Below, piece after piece: positions 52,076 to 61,376 of a DNA stretch of 64,000 nucleotides. The position numbers and the translations under genes are program-made. Origin of the DNA: Micrococcaceae bacterium RIT 802. GTDB taxonomy: Bacteria; Actinomycetota; Actinomycetes; Actinomycetales; Micrococcaceae. The notes under the pieces are model-generated. The model searched no databases. It saw only the letters and a list, made by a program, of their open reading frames with translations, and had not been told where the DNA came from. The stretch is from contig JAFEMX010000018.1 of NCBI GenBank assembly GCA_016892645.1, positions 1 through 64,000 of the forward strand, read 5' to 3'. Each line of letters opens with the position of its first letter. Position 1 is the first letter of the stretch.

Positions 52076-53089
52076 TCAGCGTGCTGCCGGGCTCCGTCCG
52101 GACAGGCGGGCGACCCACACCGGGCTGGACAGGTAGGCGGCGATGACCGCGATGATGAACAGGCCCCAGAGGAACTGCCCCGGGGCGGGAGCCAGCACAC
52201 TGAACATGGCACCCGCGGCGCACAGCGCCGTGGCGACGGTGACGGTCAGCGAGGAGGCGACGTGGCTGAGGCCGACATCGGTCAGCCGCTGGTAGACGTG
52301 TTGGCGGTGGGCGGCGTACCAGCGTTCACCGGTCCTGATCCTCACGAGCAACGTGTAGCCGGTATCGGCCAGGTAGATGACGACTGGCCCGAGCAGATAG
52401 CCGGCTTCCATGCCGTTGAGGAACGCGGCGGCGCCGAGCGCGGCCAGCGTTGCCCCCAACAGGTAGCTGCCGACGTCGCCGAGGAACACGTGCCCACGCC
52501 CCAGGTTCCAGGGCAGGAACGCGGCGAAGGCGGCGGCGACGACCAGCGAGGGGGCGACCAGCCATGGTTGTCCGTCCAGTACGCCGGCGCCGGCGAAGAA
52601 CAGGCCGACGGTCAGCCCGTGCAGGCCGCTGATCCCGTTGATCCCGTCCATGAAATTCGCGACGTTGACGTAGGCGGTCACCGCCAGGGCGCCCACCAGG
52701 ATCCACCACCGCGAGCTGTCGGTGATGGCGACCATCGCCGTCGTGCCCAGCGCGCCGATGACCAGTTGCAGCCCGAATCGCCAGCCCACCGAGACGCCGC
52801 GGTAGTCCTCGACCCAACCGAGTGTCGCGGCAGCCAGGGCGACGCCGGCGACGACGGGAAGCAGGGCGCCCTCGCTGCGGGGTCCGGCGAACCAGATGAG
52901 CCCGAAGCCGAGCAGCACGGCGACCGTGATGGTCAGCCCGACCCCGCGTACGGCCATGGTGGTGTGCGAGGAACGGTCGTTGGGGACGTCGATGACCCCC
53001 AGCCGCTTCAACACCGGGATGAGCGCGAAGGGCAGCAGGACGCCGGCAGCGAAGGAAACGACGACCGCGATGGTCTCCATGCCCGTCAT
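52076..53089 (-). CDS. WecA/MraY-family undecaprenyl-phosphate sugar-1-phosphate transferase
   Basis: A 337-residue polytopic transferase that loads a sugar-1-phosphate on undecaprenyl phosphate, starting a cell-envelope glycan. Motifs: PNDRSSHTTMAVRGVGLTI at the cytosolic loop, NVANFMDGINGISG (catalytic Asp region), HVFLGDVGSYLLG, and the C-terminal RHRQHVYQRL-like segment that reads HRQHVYQRL. This gene slot upstream of the atp operon is conserved in Actinobacteria. Here it overlaps the NDP-sugar dehydratase gene in ATGA. The acceptor pathway (arabinogalactan, teichoic acid or other) cannot be told. Confidence 0.9.
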   Translation of the reverse strand: MTGMETIAVVVSFAAGVLLPFALIPVLKRLGVIDVPNDRSSHTTMAVRGVGLTITVAVLLGFGLIWFAGPRSEGALLPVVAGVALAAATLGWVEDYRGVSVGWRFGLQLVIGALGTTAMVAITDSSRWWILVGALAVTAYVNVANFMDGINGISGLHGLTVGLFFAGAGVLDGQPWLVAPSLVVAAAFAAFLPWNLGRGHVFLGDVGSYLLGATLAALGAAAFLNGMEAGYLLGPVVIYLADTGYTLLVRIRTGERWYAAHRQHVYQRLTDVGLSHVASSLTVTVATALCAAGAMFSVLAPAPGQFLWGLFIIAVIAAYLSSPVWVARLSGRSPAAR

Positions 53090-54903
53090 GACAACGCTTC
53101 CCCGGCGTCCGGCCTGCCGAGGTGGCCCTGGCGTTGCTTCCACTCGCCCAGGTCCATGTCCGCCGGATCGAGGATGTCGATGTGGGCATGCGAGATCTTC
53201 GGGTGCAGCGGGCGTTCGTCGCCCTCCCCCTCGCCGATGAGGTCCTCGTGCAGCTTCTCCCCCGGGCGCAGCCCGGTGATTTCGATCTCCACGTCCTTGC
53301 CGCTGAGCTGGATCATGTGCTCGGCCACGTCCATGATGCGCACCGGGTTGCCCATGTCCAGGATCATGACCTCCCCGCCGCGGCCGATGGCCCCCGCCTG
53401 GATGACCAGCTGGCACGCCTCCGGAATGGTCATGAAGAAGCGCGTTGCCTCGGGATCGGTGACCGTGACCGGACCTCCCTTGAGGATCTGCTCGGTGAAC
53501 AGCGGCAGGACCGAACCGCGGCTGCCCAGCACGTTGCCGAACCGCACCGAAACGTACTTGCGTCCGGTCTGCTCGCCCATCCAGGCGGTGAGCTTCTCGG
53601 CCACCCGCTTGGAGTGGCCCAGCGCCGTCGTGGGGTTCGCTGCCTTGTCGGTGGAGATGTTCACGTAGGTGCCCACGTCGGCCGCGCGGGCGGCGTTGAG
53701 CACGTTGAGGCTGCCCATCACGTTGGTCTTCCAGGCCTCGTCGGGGTACTGCTCCAGCAACGAGACGTGCTTCAGGGCCGCGGTGTGGAACACGACCTCG
53801 GGCCGGCGTTCGCGGAAGATCCCGGTCAGCGTCTCGGCGTCGCGGATGTCCGCCAGCACGGTGTCCTGGCCGTCGAGCAATCCGCGTCCGGTCAGCGAGA
53901 TCTGCGTGGTCTGCAGTCCGGTCTCGTCACGGTCGAGCATGATCAACTCGGCCGGCTGGTAGACGCTGATCTGGCGGCAGAGCTCGGAACCGATGGATCC
54001 CCCGGCGCCGGTGACCAGGACCCGTTTTCCGGTGACGTAGCCGGCGATCTCGTCGACGTGGATGTCCACCGGGTGGCGTCCGATGAGGTCCTCGATGGCG
54101 ACCTCGCGGAAGGAGAACTCGTGGCCGCCGGTGAGCATGTCGCGCAGCGGCGGGACCACCAGCACCTTCAATCCGAGCGAGTGGCCCAGGTCGCTGATCT
54201 CCCGGATGGTGACGGCGTCGATGTTGGCCATGGCCAGCAGGATGACGGTGGCCCGGGTGCGCTTGACGACGTCGGCGATATCTTCCCGCCGGCCCAGCAC
54301 CGGGACGGAGGAGATGCGCAGGTGCTTCTTGGCGGGATCGTCGTCGAGCAGGCCGACGGGTTGCCATGGTGAGAGCCGGTCGTTGCTCATCCGCGTGACG
54401 ATGGATTTGCCCACGAAGCCGGCGCCGTAGATCAGGGTGCGTTCGGCGTGGTCGCCGGGCTTGGTCTTGGATTCGACGTGCATCCGCTTGGCGTAGCGGA
54501 TGGCGGCCATGAAGATGCAGGCGAACGGGAAGGCGATGAGTCCTGTCCCGCGGGCGATCTGCATGGGAATGCCGGCGAAGAGCAGGACCGCGGTGAGGAT
54601 CACCGAGACGGCGACGGTGACGATGACCAGCAGCTTGGCCTCGTGGAAGGAGCCGAAGCTGTAGCGGCCGCGGTAGAGCGAGAGGGTGGTGCCGACGATG
54701 AACTGGCTGACGATCGCCACGGCGCAGACGATGGCGATGCCGTCGATCTTGCCCGGGTCGAAGGTCATCTCGTAGCGCAGGATCACGGCCACGACGATGG
54801 CGATGATCCAGGCCACTGCGTCGAGGAGGAACTGCGAGCCAAGCCAGAGGATGCGGTCGCTGCTGGCGGTTTTGGGTACGTCGGGGCTGTGCCTGGTGCT
54901 CAT
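53086..54903 (-). CDS. Membrane-bound NDP-sugar 4,6-dehydratase (CapD/PglF/FlaA1 long form)
   Basis: A 605-residue protein with four N-terminal membrane helices, a CoA-binding-like region (TLIYGAGFVGKSIVTRM, about residues 158-175), and an extended SDR domain starting VTGAGGSIGSELCRQ. The SDR catalytic block reads STDKAANPTTALGHSKRVAEK: the usual Tyr of YxxxK is Leu (Met in most of this family), as expected for long-form dehydratases that use a Lys-Asp pair. Such enzymes make 4-keto-6-deoxy-sugars. It is fused into the conserved wecA-tsaC block and may tailor the sugar that the WecA-like partner transfers. Confidence 0.87.
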   Translation of the reverse strand: MSTRHSPDVPKTASSDRILWLGSQFLLDAVAWIIAIVVAVILRYEMTFDPGKIDGIAIVCAVAIVSQFIVGTTLSLYRGRYSFGSFHEAKLLVIVTVAVSVILTAVLLFAGIPMQIARGTGLIAFPFACIFMAAIRYAKRMHVESKTKPGDHAERTLIYGAGFVGKSIVTRMSNDRLSPWQPVGLLDDDPAKKHLRISSVPVLGRREDIADVVKRTRATVILLAMANIDAVTIREISDLGHSLGLKVLVVPPLRDMLTGGHEFSFREVAIEDLIGRHPVDIHVDEIAGYVTGKRVLVTGAGGSIGSELCRQISVYQPAELIMLDRDETGLQTTQISLTGRGLLDGQDTVLADIRDAETLTGIFRERRPEVVFHTAALKHVSLLEQYPDEAWKTNVMGSLNVLNAARAADVGTYVNISTDKAANPTTALGHSKRVAEKLTAWMGEQTGRKYVSVRFGNVLGSRGSVLPLFTEQILKGGPVTVTDPEATRFFMTIPEACQLVIQAGAIGRGGEVMILDMGNPVRIMDVAEHMIQLSGKDVEIEITGLRPGEKLHEDLIGEGEGDERPLHPKISHAHIDILDPADMDLGEWKQRQGHLGRPDAGEALS

Positions 54904-55020
54904 GGATTGGCGACGCTCAGGTCTGTGCTCCTCGTCAATGGGCCGGCTTCCCGGCGGGGTTGCCGCGCGGGGGCGGCCTCCCGAAATCGTGGGTGGTACG
55001 TACTGGGGCTGGTTCGCCGG

Positions 55021-55824
55021 CTAGCTGGCGGGGCCCGGGTCCGCGTCCTCCTTCTGTTCTACACCAGAACCTTCTGGTTCGGCTTGAACGTTGGCCGGGT
55101 CGGGGACGTCCTCGCCGAAACCGAGCAGCGAGGGCACGTGGCGCCGCAGCTCCTCCAGTGGCAGGGCGCCTTGGCGCACCACGCGCAGCACGTCGCCGGT
55201 GCAGTCCACGATCGTGGAGGGCAGACCAGGCACGTCGGCGGCGTCCGCTGCGGCGTTCCCGGCGTCCGTCGCGTCGGGGTCCGCTGCCGGGCGGGGGCCG
55301 CCATCGAGGTAGACGGCGACGGATTCGGCCAGCATCGCCTCGGCCTCGGCGGCGGTCGCCGCCGCTGGCTGGCCGGAGCGGTTGGCGCTGGAGACCGCCA
55401 GTGGCCCGGTCGCGTCCAGCAGGTCGCGGGCCAGGTCGTCGTCGGGGATGCGCAGGGCGACGGTTCCGCGGGTCTCCCCCAGGTCCCAGGTCAGGCTGGG
55501 CTGGCTGCGCAGGATCAACGTCAGCGGTCCGGGCCAGAAGAAGTTGGCCAGCAGGCGGGCGTCCTCGGGGATGTCGGTGGCCAGCCCGTCCAGGGTGCCC
55601 ACCCGCGGGATGAGCACGGGCGGGGGCATGGTGCGCCCGCGGCCCTTGGCGGCCAGCAGGGTGGCAACCGCCTGCGGGGAAAAGGCGTCGGCACCGATCC
55701 CGTACACCGTGTCGGTGGGCAGGACGATGCACTGCTTGGCGGCGATGGCCTCCTGGGCGGCGGCCAGGCCCTCGGAACGGGCGGGTTCGGTGCTGCAGTC
55801 AAAGCGTTCGGTCACGGGTTCCAT
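55021..55824 (-). CDS. L-threonylcarbamoyladenylate synthase (TsaC/Sua5)
   Basis: A 267-residue YrdC-fold enzyme that makes threonylcarbamoyl-AMP for the universal t6A37 tRNA modification. Motifs: LPTDTVYGIGADAFS, KGRGRTMPPPVLI, FWPGPLTLIL, ALRIPDD, PLAVSSANRSG and STIVDCTG. The C-terminus has an acidic tail, and a low-complexity ADPDATDAGNAAADAADV insert precedes the last strand. Located upstream of wecA and downstream of prmC, the standard actinobacterial order. Confidence 0.93.
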   Translation of the reverse strand: MEPVTERFDCSTEPARSEGLAAAQEAIAAKQCIVLPTDTVYGIGADAFSPQAVATLLAAKGRGRTMPPPVLIPRVGTLDGLATDIPEDARLLANFFWPGPLTLILRSQPSLTWDLGETRGTVALRIPDDDLARDLLDATGPLAVSSANRSGQPAAATAAEAEAMLAESVAVYLDGGPRPAADPDATDAGNAAADAADVPGLPSTIVDCTGDVLRVVRQGALPLEELRRHVPSLLGFGEDVPDPANVQAEPEGSGVEQKEDADPGPAS

Positions 55825-55854
55825 TCTTCCATGTCGTGCTGTGGGACCCCGCCC

Positions 55855-56703
55855 TCAGGCAAGGTACCCGGAGGTGACGCGGTCGGCGTCGTTCAGGTCG
55901 CGGTGCCCGGTCGCGTCACGCCATCGGCCGCTGGCACCGAAGAGCCGAAGCATGGCCGGGCCCTGGACGTCGGCGTGTTCCAGTGCCAGGTAGCCGCCGG
56001 CGACGAGCAGCCGCTCGGCCGTGGCGATGACCGCGCGTGGCAACTCCAGTCCGTCCGGGCCGCCACCGTAGAGGGCCAGGTCCGGGTCGTGGTCGCGGAC
56101 CTCGGGGTCGCGCGGGATGGCTCCGGGCGGGATGTAGGGCGGGTTGGAGACGACGACGTCGAAGAGCCCGTCCTCCCCCGCCAGTGCGGTGCGCAGGTCA
56201 CCGGCGATGAGGTGCACCCCATGGGGCGCCGTGTTCCGCTCGGCGAAGGGGTAGGCCGCCTCGCTCAGCTCCACGGCGTGCACCTCGGAGCCGGGGACCT
56301 CGCTGGCGACGGACGCGGCAACGGCTCCGGATCCGGTGCCCAGGTCCACGACGCGCACGGTCCCCCGCTCGGCCAGGACGGTGCGGGCGCGGTCGATGGC
56401 CAGTTGGGCCAGCAGCTCGGTTTCCGGGCGCGGGATGAACACCCCGGGCCCGACGGAGAGTTCGAGATGGCGGAAGTAGGCGACCCCGGTCAGGTGCTGC
56501 AGCGGGATGCGGGTCGCCCGGCGGCCGACGAGCTCGCCGAAGCCGTCCGGGGCAGCGGTCCCGGCCAGCGCCAGGGCGGCCACCCGGCCGCGCGAGAGGC
56601 CCATGAGGTGACCGGCGAGCAACTCGGCATCCGCGCGTGGGGAGGGGACACCGGCGTCGTGCAATTGTGCCGTGGCCCGGCGCAGTGCCTCCTCGAGATC
56701 CAC
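55855..56703 (-). CDS. prmC: Release-factor glutamine methyltransferase PrmC
   Basis: A 282-residue SAM-dependent enzyme that methylates the Gln of the GGQ motif in release factors. The helical N-terminal domain is followed by the SAM motif VVDLGTGSGAVAASVA and the catalytic DVVVSNPPYIP (NPPY). It lies seven bases after prfA, its substrate, so both are coexpressed. Confidence 0.95.
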   Translation of the reverse strand: MDLEEALRRATAQLHDAGVPSPRADAELLAGHLMGLSRGRVAALALAGTAAPDGFGELVGRRATRIPLQHLTGVAYFRHLELSVGPGVFIPRPETELLAQLAIDRARTVLAERGTVRVVDLGTGSGAVAASVASEVPGSEVHAVELSEAAYPFAERNTAPHGVHLIAGDLRTALAGEDGLFDVVVSNPPYIPPGAIPRDPEVRDHDPDLALYGGGPDGLELPRAVIATAERLLVAGGYLALEHADVQGPAMLRLFGASGRWRDATGHRDLNDADRVTSGYLA

Positions 56704-56710
56704 CGGCGTC

Positions 56711-57796
56711 CTACTTCTGCTGGCTGTCGCCGATGGCGTTGAGCCGGTCCTGCTCGTCCATTTCGATGCAGGAGGCGATCACGGGGTCCAGCTCGCCGTT
56801 CATCACGTGGTCCAGGTTGTAGGCCTTATACCCGGTGCGGTGGTCGGCGATGCGGTTTTCCGGGTAGTTGTAGGTGCGGATGCGCTCGGAGCGGTCCATG
56901 GTGCGCACCTGGGACTTGCGGACCTCGGAGTTCTCCGCGTCGATGATCTCCTGCTGGTGGGCCAGGAGCCGGGAGCGCAGCACGCGCATGGCTGCCTCGC
57001 GGTTCTGGATCTGGGACTTCTCGTTCTGCATCGCCACCACGATGCCGGTGGGCAGGTGGGTGATGCGCACCGCTGAGTCGGTGGTGTTCACCGACTGGCC
57101 GCCCGGGCCGGAGGAGCGGTAGACGTCGATCTTCAGGTCGTTGGCGTGGAGGTCGACCTCCTCGGGCTCGTCGACCTCGGGCAGCACGAGCACGCCGGCG
57201 GCGGAGGTGTGGATGCGGCCCTGGGATTCGGTGACCGGCACGCGCTGCACGCGGTGCACCCCGCCCTCGAACTTCAGGTGGGCGTAGACGCCCTCGGCGG
57301 GGTCGTTCGACTTGCCCTTGATGGCCATCTGGGCGTCCTTGTAGCCGCCGAGGTCGGATTCGTTGGAGGAGATCAGCTCGGTCTTCCAGCCCATGTGCTC
57401 CGCATAGCGGGTGTACATGCGCAGCAGGTCCGCGGCGAACAGGGCCGCCTCGTCGCCGCCTTCGCCGCCCTTGACCTCGAGGATCACGTCGCGGGCGTCG
57501 TTGGGGTCGCGCGGGATGAGCAGCCGGCGCAGCTTCTCCTCGGCCACGGGCAGATCCTGCTCCAGGCGCGCTGCCTCCTCGGCGAACTCGGCGTCCTCCT
57601 CGGCCATCGAGCGGGCGGCCTCGAGGTCCTCGGTGAGCTGGGTGTAGCGCTTGTGCGCCTCGACGATGCCGTTGAGCTGCGCGCTGCGCCGCCCGAGCTT
57701 ACGGGCCAGCGACTGGTCCTGGTAGACGGCGGGATCGCTGAGTTGGCGCTGCAGGTCGGCGTGCTCGTCGAGCAGGCCCTGGACGGACTCGAACAT
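56711..57796 (-). CDS. prfA: Peptide chain release factor 1
   Basis: A 361-residue release factor that reads UAA and UAG. The codon-recognition tripeptide region [17 protein letters not shown] (PVT) and the catalytic [17 protein letters not shown] loop are both intact. It is preceded by its own -10 (TAGACT at 57847-57852) downstream of the rho terminator. Confidence 0.97.
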   Translation of the reverse strand: MFESVQGLLDEHADLQRQLSDPAVYQDQSLARKLGRRSAQLNGIVEAHKRYTQLTEDLEAARSMAEEDAEFAEEAARLEQDLPVAEEKLRRLLIPRDPNDARDVILEVKGGEGGDEAALFAADLLRMYTRYAEHMGWKTELISSNESDLGGYKDAQMAIKGKSNDPAEGVYAHLKFEGGVHRVQRVPVTESQGRIHTSAAGVLVLPEVDEPEEVDLHANDLKIDVYRSSGPGGQSVNTTDSAVRITHLPTGIVVAMQNEKSQIQNREAAMRVLRSRLLAHQQEIIDAENSEVRKSQVRTMDRSERIRTYNYPENRIADHRTGYKAYNLDHVMNGELDPVIASCIEMDEQDRLNAIGDSQQK

Positions 57797-57846
57797 TGGC
57801 TCTTCTTTCTCGACATCACGGCGGCCGCTCGGCCACGTGGTGCCCC

Positions 57847-57852
57847 AGTCTA
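57847..57852 (-). promoter_or_regulatory. -10 element of prfA
   Basis: TAGACT on the minus strand, about 50 bases upstream of prfA and downstream of the rho terminator, giving the prfA-prmC-tsaC genes their own promoter. Confidence 0.5.
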
Positions 57853-57888
57853 GGTGGGTTTGCGCCGCATCGGCGGCTTAACGCACAA

Positions 57889-57933
57889 CGCCCGGTCCGG
57901 CCCCGCGCATGGTGGCGGGGCCGGTTCCGGGCG
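57889..57933 (-). terminator. Terminator of rho
   Basis: A long hairpin of 17 base pairs with one small internal mismatch (57889-57906 with 57915-57933) and an eight-base loop, followed on the minus strand by TTGTGCGTT. It starts eleven bases after the rho stop. Confidence 0.75.
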
Positions 57934-57943
57934 TGTCAGGCAG

Positions 57944-60052
57944 CTAGGAGTCGGACTTGGACCCGAGGGTCGTCTTGGACACCAGCATGAGGAATTCGGC
58001 GTTGGACTGCGTCTCGCGGATCTTGGAGGTCAGGACCTCCAGGGCCTGCTGCGTCTCCAGGCCGGAGAGCACGCGGCGCAGGCGCCACATGATCTTGATC
58101 TCCTCGGCAGAGAGCAGGTTCTCCTCGCGGCGGGTGCCGGAATCCTTGACGTCCACGGCCGGGAAGATGCGCTTGTCGGCCAGCTGGCGGGACAGGCGCA
58201 GTTCCATGTTGCCCGTGCCCTTGAACTCCTCGAAGATGACCTCGTCCATCTTGGAACCGGTCTCCACCAGGGCGGTGGCCAGGATGGTCAGCGAGCCGCC
58301 GTTCTCGATGTTGCGGGCCGCACCGAAGAAGCGCTTCGGCGGGTACAGCGCCGCGGAGTCCACGCCGCCGGAGAGGATGCGGCCCGAGGCGGGCGCGCTG
58401 AGGTTGTAGGCACGACCCAGGCGGGTCATCGAGTCCAGCAGGACCACGACGTCCATGCCCATCTCCACGAGGCGCTTGGCCCGCTCGATGGCGAGTTCGG
58501 CGACCGTGGTGTGGTCGTCGGCCGGACGGTCGAAGGTCGAGGCGATGACCTCGCCCTTCACCGTGCGCTGCATGTCCGTTACTTCCTCGGGACGTTCGTC
58601 GACGAGGACCATCATCAGGTGCACTTCGGGGTTGTTGACCGTGATCGCGTTCGCGATGGACTGCAGGATCAGGGTCTTGCCGGCCTTCGGCGGGGAGACG
58701 ATCAGGCCGCGCTGGCCCTTGCCGATGGGGGCCACCAGGTCGATGACGCGGGGGCCGACGAGCTTGGCCTCGGTTTCCAGGCGCAGGCGCTGCGAGGGGT
58801 AGAGCGGGACGAGCTTGTTGAACTCGACGCGGTCCTTGTTCTCGTCGACCGGCTTGCCGTTCACCGAGGTCAGCTTCACCAGCGCGTTGAACTTCTGGCG
58901 CTGGTTGCCGCTGTTGTTGTTCTCGCCATCGCGCGGTGCCCGGATGGCGCCGACGACTGCATCGCCCTTGCGCAGGTTGTTCTTCTTGACCTGGTTCAGC
59001 GTGACGTAGACGTCGTTGGGGCCGGGCAGGTAGCCGGAGGTACGCACGAATGCGTAGTTCTCCAGCACGTCCAGGATGCCGGCCACGGGCAGCAGGACAT
59101 CGTCCTCGGTCAGCTCGGTGTCGTCGACCTCGGGCTGGTTCCGGTTGCGCCCGCGGCGGTTGTTCCGGTCGCTGCGGTCGTTGCGGTTGTTCCGGTCGCG
59201 GTTGCGCTCGCGGCGGTTGTTGCGCCCGCTGCGGTCGTTGGAGTCGTTGTCGCGCTGGTTGTCCCGGCGGTTGCTGTTCTCCCGCTGGTTGTCCTGCTGG
59301 TTGTTGCGACCCGAGTTGTCCTGTTGGTTGTTGCGACCCGCGTCGTTCTGCTGGCTCTTCTGGTTCTCGTCGCGGTTGTTCTCGCGCGATTCGCCGGAGG
59401 AGTCGCCGTCGTTGTCGCGGCGGTTGCGAGAGCGGCGGTTGCGCGAACGATCGTTGCGGTCGCCGCGGTCGTTGCGCTCATCGGAGTGGTCGTCGCTTCC
59501 CCCCTGGGCGGCGTTGCCCTGGTCCTGGCCGGCGTCCTGGGTGGACTCGGCGGCCTGGGAACTGGCATTTCCGTTGTCGGACGCGCGGCGGGAGCCACGG
59601 CCCCGGCGCTGGTTCGATCCGGATTCGGTCGAGGAGTCGGCTTCCCCGGACGGTGCGTTCTGGGCGGGTGCGGCGTCGGCGGTCTCGGCCGTCTGCGGTG
59701 CCTGGCCATCGCTGCTGGCGCGGCGGCTGCGGCCACGCCCGCGGGCCGGGCGCTCCGTGGCGTCGGCATCCTTGCCGGGCTGGGCGGTCTCGGCCGGGGC
59801 CTGCTCGGCGGAGGGCTGCGACTTCTTGGCGGCCTCGGCCTTCGGGGCCTTCTCGCGGTCGGCGACGGAGCCTCCGCGCTGGTGGTTCGAGATCGCGGTC
59901 ACGAGGTCGCCCTTGCGCATGCGTGATCCGCCGGTGATCCCCAGTTGCGACGCCAGTGCCTGGAGCTGGGCGAGCTTGAGCCCGGCCAATCCGTTCTGTG
60001 GTGCCGTCGACGTTTCTTCCACGCCTGCAGTCAGGCTGGTGGTTTCGGTCAC
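57944..60052 (-). CDS. rho: Transcription termination factor Rho with long disordered N-terminal insert
   Basis: A 702-residue Rho. The N-terminal helix bundle (LKLAQLQALASQLGITGGSRMRKGDL, residues about 25-60) is followed by an insert of about 240 residues rich in Arg, Asn, Asp and Gln, including two tandem GRNNQQDN units, then the RNA-binding cold-shock-like domain from about residue 305 and the ATPase (SPPKAGKT near 457, DERPEEVTDM, VVLLDSMTRLGRAYN). E. coli Rho is about 419 residues; inserts like this are known in high-GC Gram-positive bacteria, notably Micrococcus luteus, and help on GC-rich RNA. It is a monocistronic gene between thrB and its terminator. Confidence 0.97.
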   Translation of the reverse strand: MTETTSLTAGVEETSTAPQNGLAGLKLAQLQALASQLGITGGSRMRKGDLVTAISNHQRGGSVADREKAPKAEAAKKSQPSAEQAPAETAQPGKDADATERPARGRGRSRRASSDGQAPQTAETADAAPAQNAPSGEADSSTESGSNQRRGRGSRRASDNGNASSQAAESTQDAGQDQGNAAQGGSDDHSDERNDRGDRNDRSRNRRSRNRRDNDGDSSGESRENNRDENQKSQQNDAGRNNQQDNSGRNNQQDNQRENSNRRDNQRDNDSNDRSGRNNRRERNRDRNNRNDRSDRNNRRGRNRNQPEVDDTELTEDDVLLPVAGILDVLENYAFVRTSGYLPGPNDVYVTLNQVKKNNLRKGDAVVGAIRAPRDGENNNSGNQRQKFNALVKLTSVNGKPVDENKDRVEFNKLVPLYPSQRLRLETEAKLVGPRVIDLVAPIGKGQRGLIVSPPKAGKTLILQSIANAITVNNPEVHLMMVLVDERPEEVTDMQRTVKGEVIASTFDRPADDHTTVAELAIERAKRLVEMGMDVVVLLDSMTRLGRAYNLSAPASGRILSGGVDSAALYPPKRFFGAARNIENGGSLTILATALVETGSKMDEVIFEEFKGTGNMELRLSRQLADKRIFPAVDVKDSGTRREENLLSAEEIKIMWRLRRVLSGLETQQALEVLTSKIRETQSNAEFLMLVSKTTLGSKSDS

Positions 60053-60368
60053 GAAGGTTCCTTCCCCCTCGTCAGGCGGATCGTGTCGGAACGATCCGCT
60101 GGGTTGTCTTCCGGTGATCCGCTTCAGATGCGGGCCGGCTGGCGGGCGCAGCGGCGGTCAGCCGATGGCGCCCTGAGGCATTCATCCTGTGTGGTGGCCG
60201 CCGGATTCCCCAAAGAGTCGGGGGACGACCAGTCTGAAAGCCGCACGCGGTGACGCGTCGGGTCGACACATGGGACCCACATGGTGGGGTTCTCGAAGTG
60301 CGATCCAAGCGTGTCCGGATTCCGGCTGTGGCAACTCGCCACGGACCCGGAAACCGGGGTCAGTACCG
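60053..60368 (-). promoter_or_regulatory. Rho leader and thrB-rho intergenic region
   Basis: A 316-base region without a gene. On the minus strand it first holds two small hairpins after thrB (GTGGC/GCCAC at 60328-60342 and GACCCGG/CCGGGGTC at 60344-60361), possibly a weak terminator, and nearer rho a perfect nine-pair hairpin GCGGATCGT/ACGATCCGC at 60076-60099. GGGGGAAGGA precedes the rho ATG. The long structured leader is consistent with Rho autoregulation known in other bacteria; no clear promoter was recognised. Confidence 0.5.
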
Positions 60369-61373
60369 CTAGTGCCCTTCCAGTCTAGCACCGACACGGT
60401 CGACGCCGGGCATCAGGACACGCCAGGACACCGTCGATGCCCGGGCGTCACCGTCCGGGGCCGCGGAGACGAGGTCGCCGACCCGACGCGCCTCGTCCTC
60501 GGACGCGGCCAGGACCAACACCGTGGGCCCGGCACCGGAGACGACGGCTGCATGTCCGGCGGCCCGCAGCCGGGCGATCAGCTCCGCGGAGGCGGGCATG
60601 GCGGGGGCGCGGTAGCCCTGGTGCAAGAGGTCTTCGGTGGCGGCGAGCAGCAGTGACGGGTCCCCGGCCAGGGCGTGCACCAGCAGTCCGACGCGTGCGC
60701 CGTTGGCGGCCGCCGTGGCGTGCGGGACGGCCTCGGGCAGGAGCGACCGGGCCGTGCGGGTGGACAGCTCGATGTCGGGAACGGCCACCACGGGCACGAT
60801 GCGTTCGTCCAGTGGCAGCGCGGTGCTGGTGGCTCCGGCGTCGTCCTGCATCGACAGGGTCAGGGCGCCGAAAACCGCCGGCGCGACGTTGTCGGGGTGC
60901 CCCTCCAGTCGGGCGGCGGCCGCGAAGACCGGTTCGCGGTCGGTGATCGCCCGGCGCAGGGCCGCCGGCAGCAGGGCATCGGCGGCCGTGAGGGCCGAGA
61001 CGATGGCCGCGGCCGAGGAGCCGAGTCCACGGCCATGTGGGATGACGTTGCGCGCGTGCAGCCGCAGTCCCGCTGGTGCCGCACCGGCGTCGGACCAGCG
61101 GGCCAGGATGGTGCGGGCCACCAGGTGGCTGGCGTCGGTGGGCAGGCAGCCGGCCCCCTCGCCTTCGATGTCCACGTGCACCCCGGTCTCGGCCGTGGTG
61201 GTGGCCGTCAGGGTGTCGTGCAACCCCAGCGCCATCCCGAGGCAGTCGTAGCCCGGGCCCAGGTTCGCGGTGGTCGCGGGGACGACGACTCTCACGCTCT
61301 GCCCGGGGGCAATGGACTGGCCGACGACGGGGGCCTGTGGCACCGGGGCGCCCACCGGGTTGCTGGCGGCCAT
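60369..61373 (-). CDS. thrB: Homoserine kinase
   Basis: A 334-residue GHMP kinase that phosphorylates homoserine, the step between hom and thrC. Motifs: VVVPATTANLGPGYDCLGMAL at the N-terminus, the ATP loop VIPHGRGLGSSAAA (about residues 110-123) and a late VSGAGPTVLVLA. The ~25-residue polar N-terminal extension is unusual but in frame from the only ATG, three bases after thrC. Completes the hom-thrC-thrB operon. Confidence 0.96.
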   Translation of the reverse strand: MAASNPVGAPVPQAPVVGQSIAPGQSVRVVVPATTANLGPGYDCLGMALGLHDTLTATTTAETGVHVDIEGEGAGCLPTDASHLVARTILARWSDAGAAPAGLRLHARNVIPHGRGLGSSAAAIVSALTAADALLPAALRRAITDREPVFAAAARLEGHPDNVAPAVFGALTLSMQDDAGATSTALPLDERIVPVVAVPDIELSTRTARSLLPEAVPHATAAANGARVGLLVHALAGDPSLLLAATEDLLHQGYRAPAMPASAELIARLRAAGHAAVVSGAGPTVLVLAASEDEARRVGDLVSAAPDGDARASTVSWRVLMPGVDRVGARLEGH

Positions 61374-61376
61374 GGC

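Noticed and set aside
59285-59345. Tandem repeats within rho as a CRISPR-like or satellite array
   Set aside because: The repeats are coding, only two units long, and in frame with the Rho protein.
57854-59926. A 690-codon open frame antisense to rho, with valine-rich repeats
   Set aside because: It is the reverse reading of the Asn/Arg-rich insert and Rho core. No family match is visible and there is no ribosome-binding site.
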